Shown here: one piece after another, positions 11,119 through 22,319 of the stretch
Layout: each line of letters opens with the position of its first letter
Numbering within the stretch: position 1 is the stretch's first letter
DNA from: Thelonectria olida
Lineage: Eukaryota > Ascomycota > Sordariomycetes > Hypocreales > Nectriaceae
Assembly (NCBI GenBank): GCA_020736575.1
Contig: JAGPYM010000003.1
Coordinates: 2,356,001-2,420,000, forward strand
Direction of reading: 5' to 3'
DNA: 64,000 nucleotides
Program-made: the position numbers and the translations under genes
The notes under the pieces: generated by a model
Told to the model about the DNA's origin: nothing
The model's database searches: none
What the model saw: the letters and a program-made list of their open reading frames with translations, nothing else

Positions 11119-12793
11119 TGCAACTGCTTTGTGCACGTCATGTTTCCTTTCTAATTCAACGGCTCGCCTTGAGATTGTGCTTTACCCTTTTATTAATTTT
11201 ATTTGTGCGACGTCACTGTCTGGTACGGGACGATGGTGGAGGGCCCGGTAATGGAACCGAGGGAAGGGCGTTTCCCTACCCTAGAATTTAGACACGGGGA
11301 ATTCGTCAAGGGATGGGACATGTACAACACCTATGATAACAGATTTGACGAGTCCATGAGAGTTACGAATCCAATAAATTCATCACCACTGAAGCATGAG
11401 TTCATGAGCGAACAGTGACTAAAGCAATACGGATGTGGATGAAGCATGTTGACAGCTTCAGGCCTCGGTCGTTCCAATCAGGACCGCCAAACTATGAGTC
11501 AACTGCCATGGAACAGCTAAGGGGAGCCAAGAAAAGTGAAGCGGCTCGTGACATATCACAGGTAACGATGTCGCCCGAACAGTCAAGCGATTGATGCCAA
11601 TCCAGTCAAAGTTGAGCCATGGCAAAACCTTAGCGTCCCATCAGGGGTCTAGAATTGTCCCTGCAACTCGTCACTGGCACGCTACTGTACGAATATTCGC
11701 ACAGCGAACCTATCGCTCAGGAGTCCGCCAGTCGGTCAAGCTTCGGGAGAACAGACTCTATGCCTGGAAAATCTGGCCAAAATGTAAGGCATCAACCAAC
11801 GGCCCAGCATTTCGGTGGGACTGCCACATGCGACTTGCCATCAACCATCAGCCCTACGGACGCTTGCACTTGAGCCGCAATCTTGGAGCTCTCAGTGACG
11901 ACATGGGAAAATCTGGGGGAGCTTGGAGATGCTCGATGGTGAATTGGATTCCAAGTCAAATGGGAATTGGCGGTGCGGGTGACGTCGCGGAAGGTAGAAA
12001 TGCACATCAGATGCGAGAAACGAATAGATCGAAGCTCGAAACGGGCTCAAAAAATGCGAATGGCTTCGTTGACGGGTTGTTTGCAAGTTATATCGCCGTT
12101 GGCACGATATTAAAAAGCTATTGAAGTGTCAGATGGAGGCTTGTTTGCGCGTTGCAATCATGGCCTGGTCCCCTCTTTGCGCAGGCCAAAACGGTGGGCC
12201 GCGGGCATGTTGCCTGGAGAAACGCTCGGACCACGCTTGTTTTCTCAGCATTTTTCGCGCCATCTGCACGTGAGGCGCAACTCCCAAACCTTCGACTGTC
12301 CCTACCTTGACGTTCAGGACTCGCGAACAGGACGCGCAAATCAAAGCTTGGGTTTTCACCCTCACATCATCTGTCTGAAAAACAACCACCAGCCATCGAA
12401 ACGGTTATCAGCCCGACCTGCGAAGGCCTTTCGGCTCCATCACTCGGTTTTTTTCGCCGCGTTCGTGCTGAATCCCGCGCGTCTTGTAAGCCACCAGTGC
12501 AAGTGCGACTAGACGACCCCATGCACGGCTCTTCGTGATATCGTGCACCACCCGCCAAGGTCAACGGTACGTCTCTCCTATCACAGAAGGACTCGACGCC
12601 ATTATGGCCTTTTCCACCTTGACTGTCTTCTTCGCATATGGTGGCGATTGACGCGACTGCGAATGATGCATTGCTGACATTCATCTCATCTTCCCAGACC
12701 TGTCAATAGCCACAACGCCCGACCTGCTGTTGTGTTATTCCTTCACGCCGCATCCCCACAGGACCAAAAAATCCTCCACGAGCCGCTTTCGAC
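11119..12793. other. 1.7 kb intergenic before YTA7
   Basis: It holds the 3' flank of the small gene and the promoter/leader of YTA7. A 177-codon frame at 11591-12124 shows no domain and has no match in style to neighbouring coding DNA. No repeat or RNA gene was recognised. Confidence 0.5.
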
Positions 12794-15700
12794 ATGGTTA
12801 GCAAACGTAAGAGAAACATCGAGGACTTCGACGTTAACAAATCGGACTCCGACGACGAGAACTTTTCCCCCACCGAGGAGAGACCACGCAAGACTTCCAA
12901 GAAGCCCCGTCCTTCGAGAGGTGGCAAGTCGAGCCACAGACGCAAGAATCGCTATCGCGGATCTGATATCGATGAAGACGATGACCACCTTTCCGACAGC
13001 CAGGAAGATGACTTTGACGACGACGGCGAAGACGACGAGGAAGACGAGGACGCTCCCGTGAACGCCGCCGGACGCCGGACTAGAAAGGCTGCTGTCAAAC
13101 ATGCAACCTACAAGGAGAGCAGCGAGGATGAGCTTGATGAAGAGTCCAAGAGCGAATCTGAGGCTGCCGAAGAGACTGCCGAGGAGGTTGCCCCGAAAGA
13201 GGAAGAAACGGAACCCCCAAAGCCGAGTAGGCGCATGGTTAAGCTCAAAGTCCCCCAAGGGACGTCTACACGCAGGACCACGCGGGCTCATACAGAGGAA
13301 GCCGACGAATTTGTTGAGCTGTCCAACTCAGGCCGACATGCTGTTCCATCGCGAGAATCGCGGAGTAGGAGCCCTGAGTCGCTCGCGCGCAACATGAGAT
13401 CCACGCGTGGCTTCAAAGGAGTCAAAAAGGTTGAAACCATTGAGGAGGCAACACAAGAGACTAGTTCACGCGAGATCATTGACGCTCACGAGCCGGATGA
13501 GCTCTCCGAAGATCATCCCCTTCTGGCCGACCAGAAGGGGGACAACCCCGAAGAAGCCCAGGATGAAGAGATGAAGGACACCGTGGACGAAGACGCAGCC
13601 GGCGAAGAGGTAGGCGGAGAAGACGCCCCCTTTGAGACAGTCGAGGAAGATGACGATGAGGATGACGTCCCAATCACTAGAAGAACGAGGGGCGCTCGCG
13701 CGAGCATATCTGCGCCCTCAGGAGACGCCGCACCCGAGCCAGAAGCAGAAGCCGAGTCCGATGCTGGCCCCAGAAAATCTCGTCGTTTGACGCGAAAGAA
13801 TGGCCTCAAGAAATCGACTCAAGAGCCTAGTAGCGACTTCGATCCTGGCGAGGATGAATCTGATGATGCTGCCTCCGAGAAGGACCAACCCGTTGTTGAA
13901 CCCGAAAGCCCTACTCCTCGGGGTCGACCGAACCGGCGAACACGCTCAGGACGAGGTTCCCGTGATTCAGGGGAAGATGAACCCGAGTTTGATTTGGACG
14001 AGCTGAACGAAGAGGCTCGTGAGCTTCGACAGGATTCTCGCTCGCGTCGTCGACCTCGAAAGGAATCTCCGATCGTTTACCACGAGAGCCGCCGATCCCG
14101 TGCCCGCGTCAACTACTACATGCCTCCACTGAACGCCGTCAATATTGAGGAGGAGGAAGCCGAACCCGCCCCTACCCCGGCTCGAGCACGACGAGGCCGG
14201 GGCAATGCCAGCCAGGCATGGGAGCGCAACCTCAACACTACATTTGGCCCCTTTGGCGGTGGCGGCGGTGCGGGTTCACTGCTGAACGGACCTTGGGGCA
14301 CTGGAGCTGCTGGAGGTGTTGACTCCGATAGCAGCGATGATGAAATGGTGCACCGCTCCAATGTTGCTGGAAATGTTGGCATGACCCCTACCGCTGCGGC
14401 GGCCCCTGGTGGGTTGATCCCAGGCGGACAGGGTCTCAATGCTGAAGGCGTTGGTGCTACCCCGAATGTGGGCAAGATTCGAGATCGTAAGGCTCTTGCT
14501 GATGCTGATCCCCTTGGTGTCGACATGAATGTGGACTTCAGCAAGGTTGGTGGATTGCAAGGCCACATTGACCAGCTCAAGGAAATGGTTCAGCTTCCTT
14601 TACTCTACCCGGAACTCTTTACAAGATTCCATGTCACCCCGCCTCGAGGTGTTTTGTTCCACGGACCTCCTGGTACGGGTAAGACGTTGCTTGCTCGAGC
14701 CTTGGCCAATTCAGTTGGTTCGGGTGGTCGAAAAATCTCGTTCTATATGCGAAAGGGTGCTGATGCACTGAGCAAGTGGGTGGGTGAGGCAGAGAAGCAG
14801 CTTAGATTGCTCTTTGAAGAGGCGAGAAAGACGCAGCCGAGCATCATCTTTTTTGATGAGATTGACGGTCTCGCTCCTGTTCGATCCAGCAAGCAGGAGC
14901 AGATCCATGCGTCAATTGTTTCTACTCTGCTTGCTCTCATGGATGGCATGGACGGCCGTGGTCAAGTCATTGTTATCGGTGCTACCAATCGTCCTGACAA
15001 CATCGATCCCGCTCTCCGCCGTCCAGGCCGTTTCGACAGAGAGTTCTACTTCCCCCTGCCCGACATGGAAGGACGCAAGTCGATTCTTAACATTCATACT
15101 AAGGACTGGGGTCTTTCTGAACCGTTCAAGAACTCGCTGGCTGAGAACACCAAAGGCTATGGAGGTGCTGACATGCGAGCTTTGTGTACCGAGGCTGCAC
15201 TCAACGCAATCCAACGAACATACCCCCAGATCTACTCCTCGCAGGAGAAGCTTGTGGTCGATCCTGCCAAAATTTCTATCCACGCTACGGACTTTATGAT
15301 CTCCATCAAGAAGCTCATTCCATCGTCTGAGCGATCGGCTACCTCTGGTGCTCGCCCTCTCCCCAAGTCGATCGAGCCCCTACTCCGTGCTCAATTTGCC
15401 CAAGCCAAGCGGGCTCTGGATGATCTTTTGCCTCGGAAGAAGAAGTTGACAGCATTGGAGGAAGCCATGTATGAGCAATTCGAAGATGAGGATCATGGAT
15501 TTGGCAGGGAGCAACTGCACCAAGAGTTTGAGCGATCTCGAGTCTTTCGTCCTCGGTTTATCATCTATGGCGCCAGTGGCATGGGCCAGGGATACCTGGC
15601 CTCTGCAATCTTGCACTATTTTGAAGGTGTTCACGTGCAAAATTTCGACCTTCCCAGTTTGCTCGCGGATGGACGGGTAAGTACTAAGCAAGTCCCTAAA

Positions 15701-17771
15701 CTGTGACCTCTTTACTAACGCGAAAATAGCCAATGGAACAGGTCATTGTCGGCCTGTTTACAGAAGTGAGGCGGCACAAGCCGAGTGTCATCTATATCCC
15801 CAATGTCGAGGCGTGGTATGCGACGCTTACTGGTTCGATTGCCTTGATCACCTTCCAGACGATGTTGAGGTCTATCCCTCCTACTGATCCTATTCTTCTG
15901 CTCGCCACTGCCGAGAGTGACAAGTCAGATATTCCCGATGGGTTGTTCCGCGATTTATTTGGATACTCGAGGAAAAGCAGAATGGAAATTCCTCGTCCTG
16001 AGCAGGTAAGATTTGACCAAGCACATTGAAGAGGAAAGCCTACTAACATTAATAGATGAATCGAATGGAGTACTTCTCAACCACACTGAACTACATCAAG
16101 AAGAAGCCGGCCGAATTTCCCGATCCAGACAACCGCAAAAAGAGGGTGCTTGAAGAGCTCCCAGTTGCACCCAAGGTTGAGCCACCTCCGCCAACCAAAG
16201 CGGAGACCAAGGCCATTCAGAAGAAGGATCACCAACTGTTGAACGGCCTAAAGATTCAGCTTCAGCCTATTATGGACCAGATCAACCGAAAGTACAAGAA
16301 GTTTAGGCAGCCGGTGATTCCCCAAGCCCATATCGATTATCTGTTTCTTGAGTCGGATCCCAACTACGTACGACCGGACCTTGAGCTCGGTGCCCCGCCT
16401 CGACCTTTTGAGATTGTCAAGGACAAGTACGACAACGATGTCCTGAGGGACACGGCAACTGGGAAGTGTTACTACAACTTGGAGACGACCACTATCGAGG
16501 AACGTTTGTCGAACGGATTCTACACTCGACCGAAGGACTTCCTGTTCGACATCAAGTCCATGGCGAGGGATGCCAAAAATATCGGAGACAAGGAGCGCAC
16601 CTTAAAGGCCAACGAGCTTCTGAGCAATGTGGAGGTTGATGTCGCTAGTATCGAAAACAGCACCTCTCATATTGACTGGGAGGGTCTCTATCAACGCCAG
16701 ACTCGGCGCGCTAAGGAAGCCGCAGAGAAGGAGCGCAAGATGAAAGCCATGCAGTCTCTTGTGGACCGTGTGCAGTCAGACCTCGGCGGTGGTAATGACA
16801 GTGATTCTCAGGCTCAGGGTCCAGTGACACTTGGGGAGCCTGTTCCTGGTTCGCGGACTACGGCTCGATTCCAGGTCAGGAGCCCTCTGTCTAACGGGTA
16901 TGGTACTTCTGGACAAGAACCCCATCCCCTCAGCAATGGAACTTCGCATCCTTCCGGAGAGCAGACTTCTGGAGAGGTTGACGTGCAGATGAGCGGCGTC
17001 GATGACGACACACTACCCATTTCTGAGATGGGACCTCCTCCCAAATCCCAAGATCAATACAGCATGGCCCCAACGGCGATGACGCAAATCTCTCAGAAGT
17101 CGGTCGTAACCTCTTTGCCGCCAGGCGTCTCACCATCAGCTGTGGTCAACGAGGCTTCCACCACAAAGAGCACTGACCCTTCAACGCATCGCTCTTCAAA
17201 TTTCAGCACTCAGATCACGAATGGAACTCATGCAGAGAATCGGGGTGGCGATGATGACAATGATGGAGATATTCCAGATACGTTGGTTATTGCTGGCCAA
17301 CCAGGCCTTAGCCAGCATACTCCTAGCGACGACTGGATCCATTCTCAGGCGGGCGCCCTGTCACGAAACAATCCCGTACCAGCAACGAATGTGTCTGGCA
17401 GCCCTCCTTCGTCTCAGTCCCAGCGGACTCCAGTGGCCTCCAAGGTACACATGGGGATGGCTCACCTTCTAAACGACCAACTTGGCGATGATCTGCACTC
17501 GATACGGAACTCTGGCTCGTCGGCATCCGCGTCGCAGCCACTCTCGGTCCAAGACGCCGTGTTTAGCTTCCTGCAAGAAGTGACTGACGGAACTGGTGGC
17601 TGCACCATTGAGCAATTGGAGCAGATCAACAGAGAGCTCATGGACGAGATCTGGCGCAGTAGACACGAATGGAACCGAATGAAGGTGCTTGGCGACATCA
17701 CGCGTGTGTTCAACGATACGATAGGGGATATCGAGAGCATGCAGGGTATGGGTCCGCTTAGCCAGCGGTAG
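12794..17771 (+). CDS. YTA7: Yta7/ATAD2-type bromodomain AAA+ ATPase
   Basis: Nuclear chromatin ATPase of the Yta7 (yeast) / Abo1 (fission yeast) / ATAD2 family, which acts on histones H3-H4 and affects nucleosome density and boundaries. Exons 12794-15676, 15730-16005 and 16056-17771 give 1624 residues, normal for the family. Residues 1-450 are acidic and basic low-complexity sequence. The first AAA module has Walker A GPPGTGKT at 624-631 and Walker B IIFFDEID at 684-691, with the arginine-finger region near NRPDNIDPALRRPGRFDRE. The second module (about 920-1050) has a degenerate Walker A, GASGMGQG, with no Lys, so it should not hydrolyse ATP. The bromodomain lies roughly at 1110-1240. The C-terminal 350 residues are Ser-rich with a final helical segment. 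Both introns have GTAAG donors and CTAAC branch sites. Confidence 0.96.
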
Positions 17772-18191
17772 GACACTGACGTTGCGGGCTACTCATCACC
17801 CACGCAAATGGCTTCGACGATGAGCACGTTCAGAGAAGATGAAAGCAATCGCAGTTCCTGGAAGGGCTCGACGCGCAACCCAAGGATAGTTGAGATGATC
17901 AACGGAAACAGGCGACGAGGCGGTCGTTGAAGTACTCGAGTCCACGTTTATTTGTATGTTGGCCTTGTTTGTTTATTTGTTTGTTTCGGAGTTAGGAGGT
18001 TCATGGCCGATGGCCAGAGGAGGATAGATGCAATGTGTGCTTGTGTGTGTGAAGGTTCTAGACGATATCAAATTATATGGCCCGAGGTTTTTTCATACGA
18101 CGTGTTGTATTCGTACACTGCTTGGTTTTGGTTTATTTCTATATATATCTGTTGTTAACAAATACAAACCGAAGTGGTCCGCCTTGACAAA
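17772..18191. other. Convergent 3' flanks of YTA7 and the SDR gene
   Basis: A 420-bp spacer between two converging genes. It is T-rich with TTTGT runs and presumably carries both 3' UTRs and polyadenylation sites. No other feature was seen. Confidence 0.6.
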
Positions 18192-19348
18192 CTACAACTT
18201 GGCTTTCTTTTTGGTGCTGTCGCGTCGATCGCCCTCGTCGTCCTGCTCGGCAACAGTCAGGTCGGGGAGCTTCTGGGGGAGCATCCGGCGTGGTGTGGTG
18301 CCCGGGACGACGTTGTACTTGGAAAAGTCTGTGACGCCTTCATGGTCTCGAAGGAAGTCCTCGTCTAGCAGCAACTCGCCGTTGACGACGGACGTGGGGG
18401 CTGAGAGGATTGCCAGAATGGCGTCGGAGAAGATGGTGGCTTTGCGGAGGTCGTTGAGTTCAGAGGGGTTGTCACGGGTGAATTGCTCCGTGGCGCCGGA
18501 CTCGATGGCCTTGAGATGTGGTCAATATCGATGATACTCTTGGGTTGATTGCCTAAGTGGTTGGTTAGGTAGTAAACAGGGGCTGGACATACCACGGCGG
18601 GCCAGATGCTGGTAATGGCCATATCCTTGGACCCCTCGCGCTCAAAGTCCATGGCCAGCCCCTTTGTCAGCACGCTCATGCCGACCTTGCCCATGGCGTA
18701 GGCCGTCTTGCCGCGGAAGAATCGGCTGTAGATGGGCGGGCTGACGACGACGATGCGGCCGCCGTTGGGAGCGGAGCGCAGATGAGGCAGCGCGGCTTCG
18801 AGGGTGGCGTAGAGGCCTTCCGGGTTGATGCGCTGCATGAGCTGGAAGCGCTTCAGGGGCGTGGAGGACACGGGGCCCCAGAATATGGCGCCCGAGTTGT
18901 AGACGAGGACGTCGAGACGGCCATATGTCTATGTGTGTGTGTGTGTGTGAGTCAAAGCCGGAAAGGGGTGGGAGAACGGGGAGGGACGCTCACGGAGAGA
19001 GTTTTCGAAATGAGAGCCTGGGTGCTCTCCGGGTAGCGGACGTCGACTTGGACAGCGGTGGCATGGCCGCCGGCAAGAGTAATCTCTTTTGCGACGGTGG
19101 TGATGGTCGAGGCTGGGGAGTTGGGGTTTGGGGGGAAAGGGCCAACGGGCCTGGACGGGTCGCTTATGGTTTTGGCTGCGACAACGACTTTTATTGTACA
19201 AAGAGAAAGGCGTTAGATTTATGTTTTGCAAGGGTGTATTGGATTAACTACCAGAATAGCCGTTGCTGGCAAGGTCGATGGCGACTTGACGGCCGATGCC
19301 ACGGGAGGCGCCGACGATGAGGGCGACGGGGTTGTTAGATGGTGACAT
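18192..19348 (-). CDS. HSDL2-like short-chain dehydrogenase, probably peroxisomal
   Basis: NAD(P)-dependent SDR oxidoreductase of unknown substrate. Four exons on the minus strand (19252-19348, 18994-19187, 18593-18928, 18192-18509) give 314 residues. The cofactor motif is GASRGIG at 13-19, the second motif YNSG is near 107-110, and the catalytic residues fit Ser160, Tyr174 (TAYAMGK) and Lys178. The stretch SPPIYSR, the TSIWP motif and the late LLDEDFLRD...DFSKY block match the HSDL2-like subgroup, whose animal members are peroxisomal or mitochondrial. The protein ends KKAKL; AKL is a known variant of the PTS1 peroxisomal signal. It is transcribed divergently from the SKL-ending GSTK gene with only 367 bp between the start codons. 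An intron carries a (CA)9 tract just before its acceptor. Confidence 0.9.
18932..18949. repeat. (TG)9 microsatellite next to a splice acceptor
   Basis: Lies in the second SDR intron (18929-18993). On the coding strand it reads as CA repeats immediately before the TAG acceptor. Confidence 0.9.
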
Positions 19349-19715
19349 TGTGGAGGGACTGGGCCTTTGCTATGGTATTATGAAGATGGCTCTACACAGA
19401 AGAGGCGTGGTATATATGTATCGTCATTGTTTAATAATCATCAACAACGAGCCTGTCTCTGGTTCCTGGAGTCGCGATGATGGACGGGGGGCATTCGGGG
19501 AGTGTGGAGAAGTTCCCCAGACCTCGGAGGCTCAGAACCTCGGCTGCCCCACACCCCACACCCTGTCCCACATGATGCTCCCCAGGACAGCTCCCTGAGC
19601 TTCCAGCTTGCTATATCATCCTTCATCTCATCTTCCCTGCTCATCACGTCTTTTTTTATATATACCCATCGATTCTGCACGACATAACCATAATTGCATC
19701 AAGGATACTCGGACC
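19349..19715. promoter_or_regulatory. Shared divergent promoter with two CCTCGG motifs
   Basis: The 367 bp between the SDR and GSTK start codons. TATATATA lies at 19657-19664, about 55 bp before the GSTK ATG. On the other side, TATATATG at 19411-19418 reads CATATATA toward the SDR gene, about 63 bp from its ATG. Between them are two CCTCGG hexamers, at 19522-19527 and 19538-19543, spaced 16 bp. CCTCGG is the published core site for FarA/FarB in Aspergillus and CTF1 in Fusarium, which induce peroxisomal and beta-oxidation genes on fatty acids. Use of the sites here is inference. Single copies of the hexamer also occur elsewhere in the window by chance. Confidence 0.6.
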
Positions 19716-20699
19716 ATGGGCGGGCGCATCGACTGCTACCTGGACATTGGTGAGAAGCCCCGGTACTTGTACATGCTCAACTACTATTCAACCGGTAACT
19801 AACAAGATGCAATACAGTGTCCTTTTATAGCTGGGTAGGCTTTGCGGATCTGAGGCAGAACCTGGGCAAGCTGGCTGCACATGATGTTGAAGTAGAGTAT
19901 GCGCTTCCATTCGTTGGCGTCCGTCTTTAAGCTGTATTGCTGACATGGACTGCCCAAGATTCCATCCCGTTTTCCTAGGCGCTATCAATAACCTCTCTGG
20001 TAAGCTGCTGCAATTCTCTTATTAACTACACACATATACATACAAAAATCGGGTATGCTAACACAGCCGAAATACAGGAAACAAACCCCCATGGTTTCTC
20101 CCCGCCAAAGCCGTCTACCTGGGCGCCGACTCCCGTCGCGCCGCGGAGCGTCTCGGTCTCCCCTACGGGGGCTCACCCAAAGACCTCATGTCCATGGCCA
20201 AGACGATGTCCCCCCTCCGCGCTCTGCACTTCATCAAGGCAAACTACCCGCTCGAAACGTTCCTCTCGGCCTTTGCGTCCTTGTTCCACAAGACGTGGAC
20301 GCCTCCGCATGTGAGTCTGGTCGACGATGCGAACCTCGAGGCTGCGCTTGCCGAGGCGACTGAGACGCCTGAGGGCGGGAGGAAGCTGTTCACGGCCGAG
20401 GATGTCAAGAAAATCATGGAGGGGAGGGAGCCGATGAAGGAGCGCCTCAAGGAGTTGACGGGCGAAGCCGTCGAAAGAGGCGCCTTTGGGACGCCTTGGT
20501 TGTGGGCGACCAATAGTGAAGGTCAAACGGAGTCTTTTTTTGGAAGTGATAGGTAAGCTTCTCTTCACAAAGAGTTCAACAAGGAGACGATGATGATGGG
20601 CCATGATTCGCTAACGAAGACGACAGATTCAACCACATCTATCGGTTTCTGGGGATTCCATTCCAAGACGTTGCCATACTCCCGCCTTCCAAGTTGTAA
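19716..20699 (+). CDS. Kappa-class glutathione S-transferase, PTS1 (SKL)
   Basis: DsbA-fold enzyme of the GST kappa / 2-hydroxychromene-2-carboxylate isomerase family, which conjugates glutathione to electrophiles. Five exons (19716-19749, 19818-19896, 19959-19999, 20078-20552, 20627-20699) give 233 residues, close to the usual 220-230. The N-terminal strand runs into VSFYSW, where Ser13 matches the catalytic Ser16 of the human enzyme. Next come HPVFLGAINN and NKPPWFLPAKAVYL, the typical glutathione-site region, and a late GAFGTPW with the cis-Pro. The C-terminus is PPSKL, a canonical PTS1, so a peroxisomal matrix protein is expected, as for animal GSTK1. It is convergent with the CBP3-like gene, with stop codons 240 nt apart. 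Confidence 0.94.
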
Positions 20700-20938
20700 G
20701 ATAGATAATCGTGTACCTAGACATCATTGAACAAGATGCACCATGTATTACAAAAGGAGCAATCCGTTGTACCGGAGATGGGATATCATCATGAATTAAG
20801 CGTTTATATACAACTAAAGCCCCTCCTATCTGCCATCATACTTCGTATTTAGTCATACATCCCATTTCCCACCACCGTCTAAATAGTTTTTTGAATCCTT
20901 ATCCCTCACAATTGATAATACAAACGGCATCCTCTTCC

Positions 20939-21953
20939 TCAATTCACCGAGACCTTGGGCGTTCCAACCGGCGGCACATCCTCCGGGACCACCTTGGCCT
21001 GCGCCGGCCGTCTTGTAACCTTTGCCGCAGGAGCACTGTCCTGCTGTCCGGCCGTCTTTGTATCCCAGAATGCGTCTGCGGGCTTGGCTAGGATCTTTAA
21101 GGCCTGGGCGGCGAGCATGTTGTCGTTGACAGACTCGAGCTGCATCAGCGATGATCGAATCCACCCAACAATGGACACGAGCGTCCTGGGGTCGACATCT
21201 GGTGATCCCTTGAACAAGTTGCGCCAGATTGCGCTCGCCAGGGTGGCATCTCCCTTGATGAAACCTTCGTCATAGGCCAGCAGGAGACCCCGCCACTGGA
21301 CAAAGATGTCCTTGAGGTATCGCTGTCGGAGGGCGCTCGAGGTGATGTGGTGGTCGATGTGCATCTTCTTCTCGCACTCGAAGAAGAAGTGGTCCGTCAG
21401 CTGGTGCTGCCAGTTGTGGAAGGAGTCGCGGTCGAAGCAGCGTATCCGGGCGTTGATCAAGTACAGGTGAAGCATTGTAACGTGGGACCAAGTGCTGAAC
21501 GTGGGGGGGAGTTGGAATTCTGGTTAAAGTGTATCGTTAGCCCCAATTGAGAATTGGACAGGGAGTTTGGGGCAGCCGCAACATACTTCCATGCCAGGCG
21601 CCCTCTGGGTTGAGAGACTGGCCGACTTCCTCGCCATCCTCTGCGAGCGGCACCTTTTCATCCTTGCGTTGCTTCTCGGTGATGTGGTAGTCGGCGGCTC
21701 GGGATGCGGCCTTGAACAGCTGCTCGGTAGAGCCCAAGACACGGTATGGCTCGGCGACGGCGCTTCCTAGGCCCTTGAGGAGGCTCCTCGAGCTCGTGTT
21801 GCTAAAGTGTCGGACGGGGATCGACGGGGTTGGCGCTCTGGCCGGCCGGAGAAAGTTGTTCGGGACAGCGGCTCGGGATGATGCACCAGCACGGATTGCG
21901 GCCCGGACGATGGACCTCGTCTGGGTGCGGCAGGTCTCGCAGGCGAGGCTCAT
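20939..21953 (-). CDS. CBP3: Ubiquinol-cytochrome c chaperone, CBP3/UQCC1 family
   Basis: Mitochondrial assembly factor for complex III; the yeast homologue binds the mitoribosome and newly made cytochrome b. Exons 21587-21953 and 20939-21519 give 315 residues. The N-terminus is rich in Arg, Ala and Ser with no acidic residues after position 5, a clear mitochondrial presequence up to about residue 60. The chaperone domain starts after the splice junction (WHGKFQLPPTFSTW) and contains TMLHLYLINARIRCFD, a conserved HxxITSSALRQRYLKD segment and WRGLLLAYDEG. I chose the ATG at 21953. An in-frame ATG 17 codons upstream (22004) could extend the protein but adds no presequence-like residues. The C-terminal 50 residues are Ala/Pro/Lys-rich and poorly conserved. 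Confidence 0.92.
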
Positions 21954-22319
21954 GGTGAATTGATGTTGGCGATGGGATGTGTGGTGAAATCGCAACGGGG
22001 ACACGCTCGGGGATTGAATTGGTTCGAGTCCTTCACGTCATGGCGTAGTGCATGACCGCATGAATTATCTAGACTTTAATGGCAGAGAAATTGTCTGCCA
22101 TGTGAGTGGTTACGGAAGAACGTCGGCGACCCGGAAGCTGCTGGAGCCCCGCACTGTAGTCTCTGCACGGTATTGCACGGTACAGCCGACGTGCCTCAAG
22201 TGAGGGACGGGTTGTGTTGAAGTGATAATAGAGTAAGGGATTGTTAAATATTGTACATGTGTTTAAGCGGCGAACTACTCTAAGCGAGGTGAATCTTGTA
22301 CATCATGATTGTGAAATAC
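21954..22319. other. Promoter of CBP3 and 3' flank of CEM1
   Basis: A 366-bp gap between two minus-strand genes, both for mitochondrial proteins. It holds the CBP3 promoter and CEM1 3' UTR. No clear TATA box or repeat was seen. Confidence 0.5.

Noticed and set aside
11591..12124. 177-codon plus-strand frame
   Set aside because: Composition unlike a folded protein, with no splice signals or motif.
12743..13291. 182-codon minus-strand frame with hydrophobic stretches
   Set aside because: A shadow of the acidic/basic N-terminus of YTA7. The Val/Leu-rich sequence is the complement of Asp/Glu-rich codons.
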